From contig NZ_JAMXFA010000001.1 in NCBI RefSeq assembly GCF_025370785.1, forward strand, positions 1-39,315: a stretch of DNA of 39,315 bases. The letters are read 5' to 3'. This document shows, piece by piece, positions 9,048 to 16,814 of the stretch. The notes below the pieces were generated by a model. It did no database searches. It worked only from the letters and a program-made list of their open reading frames with translations, and was not told where the DNA came from. Numbering within the stretch: position 1 is the stretch's first letter; each line of letters begins with the position of its first letter. The stretch comes from Laspinema olomoucense D3b (GTDB lineage: Bacteria; Cyanobacteriota; Cyanobacteriia; Cyanobacteriales; Laspinemataceae). The position numbers and the translations under genes were made by a program.

Positions 9048-9305
9048 ATGGCTACACTTCAGATTGAAAACTTACCCAACGACTTCCAAAGAAATCTTTC
9101 GGAGTTATTATCTCGTGTAGAACTTGGCGAAGAAATTATTATTTTAAATCAAGGAGTGGCGATCGCTAAGTTGATCTCGATTCGTCCCTCATCTAATCGG
9201 CGAGCCAGTTTAGGGCTAGATCGAGGGAAATTTATCGTTCCAGAGGACTTTAATGAACCTTTGCCTCCAGAGATTTTGGCAGCATTTGAGGGAGACGAAG
9301 AGTGA
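9048..9305 (+). CDS. Phd/YefM-type antitoxin
   Basis: An 85-aa DNA-binding antitoxin candidate of the prevent-host-death family. The N-terminal part has the RNLSELLSRVELGEEIIILNQG pattern, followed by AKLISIRP and an unstructured acidic tail (LGLDRGKFIVPEDFNEPLPP, then AAFEGDEE) that in this family wraps the toxin. GAGG lies just upstream of the ATG. The gene overlaps the toxin start by 4 bp (GTGA), so translation is probably coupled. Autoregulation by the antitoxin-toxin complex is expected from the family. The heptamer repeat element directly upstream (8934-8990) could sit in the regulatory region. Confidence 0.88.
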   Translation: MATLQIENLPNDFQRNLSELLSRVELGEEIIILNQGVAIAKLISIRPSSNRRASLGLDRGKFIVPEDFNEPLPPEILAAFEGDEE

Positions 9306-9700
9306 AACTCTTATTGGATACCCAGTGCTGGTTATGGTGGTTTGCCCAACCGGAACGATTAAACAAGCAAGCAACCGCACTGATTGCAGATGACCGCAAT
9401 GAATTGTGGTTTTCGGTGGCAAGTATCTGGGAAATAGCTATCAAAGTTGCCAATGGAAAATTGCCGTTACCCGAAACGGTTGATACCTACATTGATAGCC
9501 GCCTAGGGTTATTAGATATGCGAATACTAGAAATTAAAGCCGGTCATGCGTTACGAGCCGCTGCTTTACCATTACATCATAAAGACCCCTTTGATCGCAT
9601 CTTAATTGCTCAGGCTCATATTGAGGATATGACCCTTTTGAGTGCCGATAGAATGTTCAGAAAATACAATGATATTTCTCTTATTTGGGCTGCCAGTTAG
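9302..9700 (+). CDS. PIN-domain ribonuclease toxin (VapC-like)
   Basis: A 132-aa PIN-domain protein, presumed Mg2+-dependent RNase toxin neutralised by the upstream antitoxin. All expected acidic residues are visible: Asp6 in LLLDTQCWLWW, Glu44 in SIWEIAIKV, Asp95/Asp98 in HHKDPFDRILIAQA, and Asp116 in LLSADRMF. It starts with GTG at 9302 inside the antitoxin stop codon. The target RNA cannot be predicted. The pair is complete and looks intact. Confidence 0.9.
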   Translation: MKLLLDTQCWLWWFAQPERLNKQATALIADDRNELWFSVASIWEIAIKVANGKLPLPETVDTYIDSRLGLLDMRILEIKAGHALRAAALPLHHKDPFDRILIAQAHIEDMTLLSADRMFRKYNDISLIWAAS

Positions 9701-9741
9701 TCCAGTTACTCAGAAACCTTGGTTGCTTGGGGGGTGGTTCT

Positions 9742-9781
9742 CTCGCCTGAGCTTCGCGATTCCCTCGCCTGAGCTTCACGA
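9742..9781. repeat. Direct repeat of an 18-bp motif, 22-bp period
   Basis: CTCGCCTGAGCTTCGCGA (9742-9759) recurs as CTCGCCTGAGCTTCACGA (9764-9781), one mismatch. Downstream of the toxin gene; no function evident. Confidence 0.65.
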
Positions 9782-9841
9782 ACGCGCAAGCAGACACCGA
9801 GTTTCTTCCGACCATCTGTGCCACCCCACTAAAAGGTTCAT

Positions 9842-9856
9842 AGAAACCCGGTTTCT
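9842..9856. repeat. AGAAACC-GGTTTCT palindrome
   Basis: Perfect 7-bp arms around one C. This palindrome type is familiar as a dispersed short repeat in filamentous cyanobacteria. Confidence 0.6.
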
Positions 9857-9868
9857 TTCGTTGCTGAG

Positions 9869-9980
9869 GGTCATTGGTCATTGGTCCTTGGTCCTTAGTC
9901 CTTAGTCCTTAGTCCTTGGTCCTTAGCCCTTAGTCCTTAATCCAAATGACAAATGACAATGGACAAATGACAAATGACAA
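9869..9980. repeat. Heptamer array (16 units) that switches strand in the middle, copy B
   Basis: Sixteen consecutive 7-mers keep perfect register: GGTCATT x2, GGTCCTT x2, then AGTCCTT-type units with minor changes to 9938, a transition unit AATCCAA, then ATGACAA-type units to 9980. The right half is largely the reverse complement of the left-hand GTCATT family, so the whole array can fold back as a long imperfect hairpin. It resembles the short tandemly repeated repetitive (STRR) heptamer class known from filamentous cyanobacteria. Confidence 0.85.
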
Positions 9981-9995
9981 ATCGATGTTTTTCCC

Positions 9996-10286
9996 TTAAT
10001 GAGGGTGAAACTTGGGGTATAGCATTCCCTTAACGGGAATGCCTCCTTGGAGATGTTTCTCGACTACTGTTTTTACTTCATCCGGTTGCACCTGGGAATA
10101 CCAGGTTTCTTCTGGGAGAATGAACACCATTGGTCCATTTCCACATTGTCCTAAGCAGCTACTACTTTCAACGGTGACATTAGCCACGGGCAAGGATTGA
10201 AAGGCGGCGAGGACTTTTTGTGAACCTTGTTTTCGGCAGGTCCGATTTGTACAGATTAGGACTCGTTTAGGGGTCAATTGCCTCAA
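9996..10286 (-). CDS. (2Fe-2S) ferredoxin domain-containing protein (thioredoxin-like fold)
   Basis: A 96-aa small redox protein. The four presumed cluster ligands are C12 and C17 (ICTNRTC) plus C44 and C48 (SCLGQC), the C-x4-C...C-x3-C pattern of thioredoxin-like [2Fe-2S] ferredoxins; a GNGPMVF segment follows, as expected. There is no ATG at the start. TTG at 10286 opens the frame and a second TTG at 10277, preceded by GAGG, is an alternative. An in-frame stop lies just upstream, so no longer form is possible. It is downstream of the cysteine synthase gene on the same strand (94 bp gap). The electron partner is unknown. Confidence 0.85.
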   Translation of the reverse strand: MRQLTPKRVLICTNRTCRKQGSQKVLAAFQSLPVANVTVESSSCLGQCGNGPMVFILPEETWYSQVQPDEVKTVVEKHLQGGIPVKGMLYPKFHPH

Positions 10287-10380
10287 AGGAAAAAATTAAA
10301 GAGCGGGTAATCCCTAATTTTCTCATTAACTCGGCACGGGCGGTAATTTTGGAACGGATAAAAATGCGGCGACTTTTGAT

Positions 10381-11355
10381 TTAGTCGGGGGAAAGTCCTT
10401 GGGAGGCTAACCAGTTGCGATCGTATAAGCGGGATTGATAGCGTTGTCCGCTATCACATAACACCGTTACTAGGGTATGACCTGGACCCATTTCTTTGGC
10501 TAAAGCGACAGCGGCAGCAACATTAATTCCAACGGATCCTCCCATAAATAAGCCATCTTTTTGAAGGAGTTGATAAAGGACGCGAATTGCTTCTTGATCA
10601 TGGACTTGAATGGCATCATCCATCGGTGCACCTTCCATGTTTTTGGTAATCCGACTATTGCCGATGCCTTCGGTGATGGAATTTCCGATGGGGCTGATTT
10701 CCCCGGTTTTTACATAACTATATAATCCACTGCCCATAGGGTCGGCAACGATACATTTAATGTCCGGGTTTTTGGCTTTTAAAAACATAGAAACTCCGGC
10801 ATAAGTCCCGCCGGTTCCCGTTGCAGTTACCCAAACGTCGATTTTACCGTCGGTTTGGGACCAAATTTCGGGTCCGGTGGTTTGATAATGGGCCATTCTG
10901 TTGGCTAAGTTATCAAATTGATTGGCCCAAATTGCATTGTCCATTTCTTCGGCTAGTCTGCCGGAAAGCTTGACATAGTTATTGGGATCGCTGTAGGGAA
11001 CTGCCGGAACTTTACGCACTTCGGCCCCTAATAGGGTGAGGATATCTATTTTTTCTTGAGATTGGGTTTCGGGAATGACTATCAGGCATTTATAGCCTTT
11101 GGCGTTGCAAATATGGGCTAATCCAATGCCGGTATTTCCTGCGGTTCCTTCGACAATGGTCCCCCCAGGTTTGAGTAAGCCTTTGCGTTCGGCATCTTCG
11201 ATGATGAAGAGGGCGGCTCGGTCTTTAACGGACCCTCCAGGATTCAAAAATTCGGCTTTTCCTAAAATTTCACATCCGGTTTCTTCGCTAAAGCTATTGA
11301 GTCGAATTAATGGGGTATTGCCTACGGTTTCGATAAACCCCTGTTTAATATCCAT
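10381..11355 (-). CDS. cysK: Cysteine synthase (O-acetylserine sulfhydrylase)
   Basis: PLP enzyme that makes L-cysteine from O-acetylserine and sulfide. The 324-aa protein has NTPLIRLNSFSEETGCEI, the PLP-lysine segment PGGSVKDRAA (Lys near residue 44), the substrate loop in the variant form EGTAGNTGIGLA (the commoner form is TSGNT), and the phosphate-binding TGTGGT loop. The TAGNTG form with the PYSDPNNYVKLSGRLAEE stretch marks a CysK sub-type distinct from the classical enterobacterial enzyme. With C-DES (18541-19743) the window holds both a cysteine-forming and a cysteine-degrading enzyme. The start ATG at 11355 is clear. Confidence 0.92.
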   Translation of the reverse strand: MDIKQGFIETVGNTPLIRLNSFSEETGCEILGKAEFLNPGGSVKDRAALFIIEDAERKGLLKPGGTIVEGTAGNTGIGLAHICNAKGYKCLIVIPETQSQEKIDILTLLGAEVRKVPAVPYSDPNNYVKLSGRLAEEMDNAIWANQFDNLANRMAHYQTTGPEIWSQTDGKIDVWVTATGTGGTYAGVSMFLKAKNPDIKCIVADPMGSGLYSYVKTGEISPIGNSITEGIGNSRITKNMEGAPMDDAIQVHDQEAIRVLYQLLQKDGLFMGGSVGINVAAAVALAKEMGPGHTLVTVLCDSGQRYQSRLYDRNWLASQGLSPD

Positions 11356-11519
11356 TGTTTGTGGTCCTATGGCTGGCGATTAAAGCTGTTTGTTTGATTG
11401 TTTTATGAATTCATTCCACGGAAAAAGGCGATCGCCCTGTTTAGAGGGCTATCTTTTGTCAGAAAATCCTACAAAAGAGCTGGGGCGATCGCCTTGTCAA
11501 AGCAGAGTCACGGGTTGAT

Positions 11520-11603
11520 TAGACCTCTTATTTTTATGCGATGACCGATCCCCCCAACCCCCCTTAAAAAGGGGGGCTTATAGAGAATTCTGCAAGAAGT
11601 CTA
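11520..11603. repeat. MITE-like element, copy 1 (~84 bp)
   Basis: Ends are TAGACCTCTT (left) and AAGAAGTCTA (right), inverted with one mismatch and bounded by TA on both sides. The interior carries a CCCCCCTT/AAGGGGGG hairpin. The interior and right end closely match 32090-32170. The right TA and the preceding C form the TAG stop codon (complement strand) of the peroxiredoxin gene. The hairpin may also act as a transcription terminator for that gene. Confidence 0.75.
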
Positions 11604-12239
11604 TTTATTGGGGGGTGGGGTTAACCGCAGGTAAGGTTTAACGGCAGTGTATCCTTTGGGGAATTTTTCCTTTAATACTTCGGGGTCTTTGAGGGAGGGG
11701 ACAATCACACAATCATCGCCGTCTTTCCAGTTGACTGGGGTGGCAACGCTGTAGTTGTCGGTGAGTTGTAAGGAGTCGATCGAGCGCAGAATTTCCACAA
11801 AGTTGCGTCCCGTACTTGCCGGGTAAGTTAAAACCAACCGCAGTTTTTTCTGAGGGTCAATGACAAAGACCGATCGCACGGTGAGGGTATTGTTGGCATT
11901 GGGATGGATCATGTCGTACAGATCGGATACCTTGCGATCGGCATCGGCCAAAATTGGATAATTTACGCTTACGTTGCCGACTTCTTCAATATCGACGATC
12001 CAGCCTTTGTGGGATTCCACATCATCCACACTCAGGGCGATGGTTTTGACATTGCGCTTGTCGAATTCAGCCTGGAGACGGGCCACTTCACCGAGTTCCG
12101 TGGTGCAAACCGGGGTGTAGTCCGCAGGATGAGAAAAAAGCACCACCCAACTGTCTCCTGCCCAGTCGTAAAAGTTAATCTCTCCCTGGGAGGATGCTTG
12201 GGTAAAGTTCGGTACGGTATCACCTAAACGCAGAGACAT
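11601..12239 (-). CDS. 1-Cys peroxiredoxin (Prx6 type)
   Basis: Cytosolic thiol peroxidase that reduces H2O2 and organic hydroperoxides. The 212-aa product has the peroxidatic motif PADYTPVC with Cys45, a conserved Arg within RSVFVIDPQKKLR, and the long C-terminal domain of Prx6-type enzymes (LTDNYSVATPVNWKDGDD). No classical resolving-cysteine motif is visible. The frame extends 13 codons further upstream, but the ATG at 12239 is preferred: it has AGGAA seven bases upstream and matches the family start MSLRLGDTVPNF. The stop codon lies inside the terminal repeat of a small mobile-like element. Family is certain. Confidence 0.93.
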   Translation of the reverse strand: MSLRLGDTVPNFTQASSQGEINFYDWAGDSWVVLFSHPADYTPVCTTELGEVARLQAEFDKRNVKTIALSVDDVESHKGWIVDIEEVGNVSVNYPILADADRKVSDLYDMIHPNANNTLTVRSVFVIDPQKKLRLVLTYPASTGRNFVEILRSIDSLQLTDNYSVATPVNWKDGDDCVIVPSLKDPEVLKEKFPKGYTAVKPYLRLTPPPNK

Positions 12240-12408
12240 AGTAAGGTTCCTGTAATTTCCAATACAAAAAAGAATCAATTAGGCAATTCTGCCCGATAAC
12301 TCCGGTTTGTCCGGCGGATTTTAGATCTTTTTTAGATTTTATCAGGTTGCTTCCTTTGTGGTATGAGTTAAAAGCAGATTTTGATGTCATTTATTGGAGT
12401 ATTGGCCT

Positions 12409-12675
12409 GTGTTGCAACTGCTGTACTCTCTGACTCGCGCCATTGAGCCCTTTTTAGTGCCAATTTGCTTTGTCAGTGCTTGGTTACTCGTGATGTTGCT
12501 GGGGTGGAGCCTTTTTAGTGCGATCGCATCGGCAACGACGAATGCCAAGCGAATGCACCAGATTCCCTGTGCCTATTGCGTCTTTTTTACCAATGATCCT
12601 CGTTTGAAGTGTCCCGTCCATCCCACTCGGGCGATGTCCGAAGAGGCGATCGATTGTGTGGATTTTCGCAACTGA
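12409..12675 (+). CDS. Small membrane protein with a Cys-rich cytosolic tail
   Basis: I recognise no named function. The GTG at 12409, with GGAG nine bases upstream, gives 88 residues; an upstream TTG at 12394 gives a 93-aa form. A hydrophobic stretch (PICFVSAWLLVMLLGWSLFSAIA) is followed by a tail with IPCAYCVFFTND, KCPVHP and DC. The CxxC...C...C spacing could bind zinc or a metal cluster, but that is inference. The gene is divergent from the peroxiredoxin gene, so the ~170 bp between them carries both promoters. Confidence 0.75.
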   Translation: MLQLLYSLTRAIEPFLVPICFVSAWLLVMLLGWSLFSAIASATTNAKRMHQIPCAYCVFFTNDPRLKCPVHPTRAMSEEAIDCVDFRN

Positions 12676-12681
12676 GGGATT

Positions 12682-12754
12682 GATCCCTTGTCATTGGTCC
12701 CTTGTCCTTAGTCTTCAACAATCCAAATGACAAATGACAAATGACCAATGACAT
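12682..12754. repeat. Heptamer-based inverted repeat element, copy C
   Basis: GTCATT/GTCCCT-type heptamers on the left and ATGACAA-type units on the right. The arms TGTCATTGGTC (12689-12699) and GACCAATGACA (12743-12753) are perfectly complementary. It fills the space between the small membrane protein gene and the convergent dehydrogenase gene. Confidence 0.8.
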
Positions 12755-12755
12755 T

Positions 12756-13712
12756 CTAGTCGCTAATCTCTAACAACACTTTCAAAACCCCTCGCTGTTG
12801 GGCTTGTTCAAAGGCGGCGATCGCCTCGTCGAGGGGATATTTCGCTTGAATTAAAGACTTGACATTTATCTTGTTTTGTGCTAAAAGCTCTAAGGCTTTG
12901 GGAAATGGACCGCAGCGGGACCCGATTAGGGTAATTTCATCCACCACCAGGGACGAGATATCTAGGGTGAGGTGACCCGCATAAGTGCTTTTGAGCACGA
13001 GGGTCCCTCGGGGACGTAAGGCGCGACGGGCAATGCTAAATCCTTCGGGGTTGCCGGTACATTCCACGGCGATATCAAATTGGCGGTCCGTAACGGCATC
13101 GGCAAATCCGGTTTTAATGCCTAGGGACTCCAAATTCTCCAGTTTGTCCCGATGTCGCCCGACTGCCAGCAAGTCACAACCCGTGAGGGCGAGGGTTTGG
13201 GCGACTAACTGCCCTAATTTGCCATCGCCTACTACCAAGATGCGATCGCCTGGAGTGATGGCAACTTGTTCTTGTATTTCTAAGGCAGCGGCGATCGGTT
13301 CAGTGAAGGTTGCCATATCCGTTGTAATCGTATCCGCCACTGCATACAAATTTTTAACCGGCAGGGTCAGATATTCAGCAAAAGCGCCATTGCGATTGAC
13401 AATTCCCAACACTGTGCGCTTTTCGCAGTGGGTGGGTTGTCCCTTCCGACAAAACCGACAGTCTCCGCAATAGGCGTTAATTTCTCCGACAACGCGCTGA
13501 TTTTGCAGGGATTCTGGTCCGCGTTCCACCACACCGACGAATTCATGGCCTAAAATGCCACTGTAGGGATAGTAACCCCGCAGCAGTTCCAGGTCGGTAT
13601 TGCAAATTCCCGCCTGTAAAACTCGGATGAGGGCTTCTCCTTCTGGGGGTTCGGGAATGGGAAGTTGCGATCGCAGTTGCAATTGCTGATTTTCTAGCCA
13701 GAGTCCTTTCAT
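12756..13712 (-). CDS. Zinc-dependent medium-chain alcohol dehydrogenase-like protein
   Basis: MDR-superfamily NAD(P)-dependent dehydrogenase, substrate unknown. From the ATG at 13712 (318 aa), catalytic-zinc ligands are Cys37 (AGICNTD) and His56-Glu57 (GHEF). The structural-zinc lobe has Cys82, 85, 88 and 96 (CGDCRFCRKGQPTHC), and the Rossmann motif VVGDGKLGQL follows. The C-terminus has the typical EAIAAFEQAQQRGVLKVLLE ending. An upstream TTG (13730) would add MSGPRT but is less likely. The length is slightly short for ADH. Threonine, sorbitol and other polyol dehydrogenase-like activities are all possible. It is divergent from the SOUL gene with 89 bp between the starts. Confidence 0.88.
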   Translation of the reverse strand: MKGLWLENQQLQLRSQLPIPEPPEGEALIRVLQAGICNTDLELLRGYYPYSGILGHEFVGVVERGPESLQNQRVVGEINAYCGDCRFCRKGQPTHCEKRTVLGIVNRNGAFAEYLTLPVKNLYAVADTITTDMATFTEPIAAALEIQEQVAITPGDRILVVGDGKLGQLVAQTLALTGCDLLAVGRHRDKLENLESLGIKTGFADAVTDRQFDIAVECTGNPEGFSIARRALRPRGTLVLKSTYAGHLTLDISSLVVDEITLIGSRCGPFPKALELLAQNKINVKSLIQAKYPLDEAIAAFEQAQQRGVLKVLLEISD

Positions 13713-13801
13713 GGTTCTCGGTCCTGACAACAGAATTACATTCTATTTTACCTGGAATTGCTTGTTCTAAACTTCTGAACTTTTCAGCTTAAAACTTTAT
13801 C

Positions 13802-14332
13802 ATGTCTGCATCTTTACCCCATGAATTTCCCAATCCTACCCCACCTGGGGCGATCGAAGTGAAAGAGTATCCCGAGTATCGGGCGGTGACTTACAGCCAT
13901 TCGGGAAATGTGCAACAAGCCAGCCAAGTTGCTTTTAATCCGTTATATCGGCATATTAGCACCAATCAAATTGCCATGACGACTCCGGTTGAAGTGCGAT
14001 ATTTGGATGGGTTAAGTACAGAAGTGACAACGCCACAAACTGCGGAAGTTTCTTTTTTATATCCGAACCGGGATATTTGGCCGCAAACTCTGACGGATGA
14101 GGTTAAAGTCACCGATTATCCCCCCATGACTGTGGTGAGTATTGGTATTCAAGGGGCTTATAGTTGGTCGAATTATGAACAACATTTGCAACGGTTGCAA
14201 GGCTGGCTGAATGAACATTCGGAGTATGTGATCAGTGGCCCGCCTCGTCGGTTGTTGTACAATTCTCCGATGACTCCGGAAGCGAGTAAACTTAGCGAGG
14301 TGCAAATTCCCATTGCTGGGGTTAATCCTTAG
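13802..14332 (+). CDS. SOUL-family heme-binding protein
   Basis: A 176-aa SOUL/HBP-family protein. Typical segments are IEVKEYPEYRAVTYSHSG, the NQIAMTTPVEV core, and the late SPMTPEASKLSEVQIPI region. Homologues bind heme or other tetrapyrroles in the cytosol; a role in tetrapyrrole handling is plausible but not shown here. No signal peptide. The ATG at 13802 is the natural start. Confidence 0.87.
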   Translation: MSASLPHEFPNPTPPGAIEVKEYPEYRAVTYSHSGNVQQASQVAFNPLYRHISTNQIAMTTPVEVRYLDGLSTEVTTPQTAEVSFLYPNRDIWPQTLTDEVKVTDYPPMTVVSIGIQGAYSWSNYEQHLQRLQGWLNEHSEYVISGPPRRLLYNSPMTPEASKLSEVQIPIAGVNP

Positions 14333-14368
14333 CGGAATTTTACAATGTTGCCGGATTCTGGCTTATTT

Positions 14369-16744
14369 TTAAGTGAGTCCTTGAAAAATGGGAATTTCTA
14401 TAGAAAATTCTGACCCTAAATCTGGGGTAGCGTGACAAGATAGGTGACCTTTATGTTTTTCTACAATAATTTGATAGCAAACAGAAAGTCCTAGTCCGGT
14501 TCCTTTACCCACGGGTTTTGTGGTGAAAAAGGGGTCGAAGAGTCGGGCTTGGATTTCTGGGGTCATGCCGGGACCATTGTCGATGATGCGAATGGTGACC
14601 CGATCGCCCGTGACTGCGGTGAGAATGCGAATAGTGGGGGAATCAAAATCCGGCGAGTTTGGTGGAGTCTCTCCTAAGTTTTTGCGATACTTTTCCTCTA
14701 AGGCATCGATCGCATTATTCAGGAGATTCATAAAGACTTGATTCAATTGTCCGGCATAACATTCCACCGCTGGCAGTATGCCAAATTCAGGGATAATTTG
14801 GATTTCTGGGCGCTCAACTGTGGCTTTTAGTCGGCCTTGCAAAATCAACAAAGCGCTTTCGATGCCTTCGTGAATATTCACTTGCTTCATTTCCGCTTCA
14901 TCGAGGCGGGAAAAGGTGCGTAACGATCGCACGATGCCTCGGATGCGATCGGTTCCCACTTTCATTGATCCTAAAATCTTCTGTAAATCCTCTTGCAAAA
15001 AGTCCAATTCTATGTCTTCGAGTTTATCGGCAATTATTGGGTCTGTTTCTCCATACTGTTGTCGATAGAGTTCGACTAAATCCAGTAGATTTTCCAGGTA
15101 ATCGCGAACATATCCCAAATTCCCCGAAATAAAATTCACGGGATTATTAATTTCATGGGCAATCCCCGCCACCATTTGACCTAGGGAGGACATTTTTTCC
15201 GATTGAATTAACTGGGTTTGAGTCCGTTGCAGTTGAGTCAGGGTTGCTTCGAGTTGCTGATTCTTTTCCTGCAATTCTCCGGAAGTTCGATGCAGTCGTT
15301 CCACCGTGTCACGCAAGGCAGTTTCCGCTTCAACACGACCGCTAATATCTCGGGCGACGCCTATTAATCCAATTGCATAACCTTGGGCGGAACGATAAAC
15401 TGTTTTTGAGGTTAAATAGGTCCGGGGTTGAGATGAAGTTGAACTAGCATTCAATGGCACAATTTCTTCTTCTAAAAGCTGAGTCTCCCCTTCTAACAAA
15501 ATCCGGTGGTCATTTTTCATCCGTTGCCGTGCAGTTTCTGGGGATAATAATTCTGTATCATTTTTCCCTAAAATTTCATCTATGGGCTTGCCCATTGCCT
15601 TGGCCCCGGCAGAGTTAATGGAGAGATAGCGACCCTGAAGGTCTTTAACAAAAATACTATCGGTTGTCCCTTCGGAGATAGCTTGCAAAAGATTGTAGCT
15701 TTCTTGCAATTTCTCTTGGGCGCGTTTGCGTTCGGTGATGTCGCGGACAAAGAGGGTGTAGAGTTGACCTTGGGGTAACCGAACATGAGCGATCGCTAGT
15801 TCAATGGGAAAAGTCGTGCCATTTTTACGCTGTCCCACTAATTCATACGCCGCATTGCTTTCCCCCGGCATTTGCCGAGTATTTAGAAAAAGGGTCAAAT
15901 AAGCATTAATTTCTTGGTGCATTAACCAAGGCATCAACAGTTTCAAATTTTGCCCTTGTAATTCTGATTTGCTATAGCCAAACAGTTCCAAAGCAGCAGT
16001 ATTTATCCAGTGAATCTTACCGCCATCGGTGATGGCAATGGTCCCCTCGGGGGCTGCTTCTAACATGGCTTGATATTGTTGAGAATTGCGCTTTTCAAGG
16101 GTAAGGAGTCGGTTCCCCTGGTAGACAAAGAGTATCCCTGTAGCGCAAATCATCAGGGAGGCGATTCCCGAGGCGATCGCCAGACCGGGTAGGTAAGATG
16201 AGCGAATTTGTCCGACTTCAAGCTGGGTCAAAACGGCCCCCTTTAATTCGGGAATCGGGGCATAAGCGACGATCGCCGCAATGCCCTGTTCATCGGCAAT
16301 CAACTGACTGTCGGTTTCCCCGACAATCGCCCGCTGGATGAGATGGGCGAGTTCTGAATCCGGGATGACGGGAATCCAGGGGCGATCGCGGGCTGTTCCC
16401 TGTTGCCACATCACCGGGGAACCGTCGGTTTCCACCCAGGCGATCGCCACCCGCATCCCTGAAGGTGGAGGGAGTTGATAGGCTTCTTGGGCGGACTCCC
16501 AGGCGGTTTGCGGGGTAGCGGTGAGAGTGGCAATCCCCTGGATTAGCTGGGCTTGAATCTGGACGGTTTGCTCTAGGTGCGATCGCCCTTGGGAGAGGAC
16601 CATCCGATCCAGGAGATAAATCCCAATTCCCGCCACTGCTATTGCGATCGCAGTGAATCCGACTGTCCAGTAGAGCAGTTTCTGGCGGTTATGCGGGCGA
16701 TCGGCATCGTCGCCTATTTCCTGATTCTGGGAAACACCCCTCAT
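14369..16744 (-). CDS. Membrane PAS-domain sensor histidine kinase
   Basis: A 791-aa two-component sensor. Order of parts: membrane segment near 30-48, extracytoplasmic sensor (~50-185), second membrane segment near 190-212, PAS 1 (YQAMLEAAPEGTIAITDGGK...), PAS 2 (YNLLQAISEGTTDSIFVKD...) each with PAC-type tails, a coiled coil (LQEKNQQLEATLTQLQRTQ), HisKA with the phospho-acceptor His in GQMVAGIAHEINNPVNF, and HATPase with N (LLNNAID), G1 (DNGPGM), F and G2 (GKGTGLGLS) boxes. The start is probably ATG 16744 (GAGGA five bases upstream); an in-frame GTG at 16756 adds four residues. No response regulator gene is adjacent, so the partner is unknown. Confidence 0.93.
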   Translation of the reverse strand: MRGVSQNQEIGDDADRPHNRQKLLYWTVGFTAIAIAVAGIGIYLLDRMVLSQGRSHLEQTVQIQAQLIQGIATLTATPQTAWESAQEAYQLPPPSGMRVAIAWVETDGSPVMWQQGTARDRPWIPVIPDSELAHLIQRAIVGETDSQLIADEQGIAAIVAYAPIPELKGAVLTQLEVGQIRSSYLPGLAIASGIASLMICATGILFVYQGNRLLTLEKRNSQQYQAMLEAAPEGTIAITDGGKIHWINTAALELFGYSKSELQGQNLKLLMPWLMHQEINAYLTLFLNTRQMPGESNAAYELVGQRKNGTTFPIELAIAHVRLPQGQLYTLFVRDITERKRAQEKLQESYNLLQAISEGTTDSIFVKDLQGRYLSINSAGAKAMGKPIDEILGKNDTELLSPETARQRMKNDHRILLEGETQLLEEEIVPLNASSTSSQPRTYLTSKTVYRSAQGYAIGLIGVARDISGRVEAETALRDTVERLHRTSGELQEKNQQLEATLTQLQRTQTQLIQSEKMSSLGQMVAGIAHEINNPVNFISGNLGYVRDYLENLLDLVELYRQQYGETDPIIADKLEDIELDFLQEDLQKILGSMKVGTDRIRGIVRSLRTFSRLDEAEMKQVNIHEGIESALLILQGRLKATVERPEIQIIPEFGILPAVECYAGQLNQVFMNLLNNAIDALEEKYRKNLGETPPNSPDFDSPTIRILTAVTGDRVTIRIIDNGPGMTPEIQARLFDPFFTTKPVGKGTGLGLSVCYQIIVEKHKGHLSCHATPDLGSEFSIEIPIFQGLT

Positions 16745-16814
16745 GGAATTCCTCACCGAGACTTGCTTGAATTTTTAGAGTCTACTGCCTCAGTTTAAGC
16801 CAGCTTACGGATCA

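Noticed and set aside
9869-9980. CRISPR array
   Set aside because: The period is 7 bp with no spacers and there are no cas genes. The same holds for the 24-nt units at 34420-34491, which have no spacers.
9048-9980. Prophage or genomic island boundary
   Set aside because: There is no integrase, tRNA attachment site or phage gene. Only the toxin-antitoxin pair and short repeats are present.
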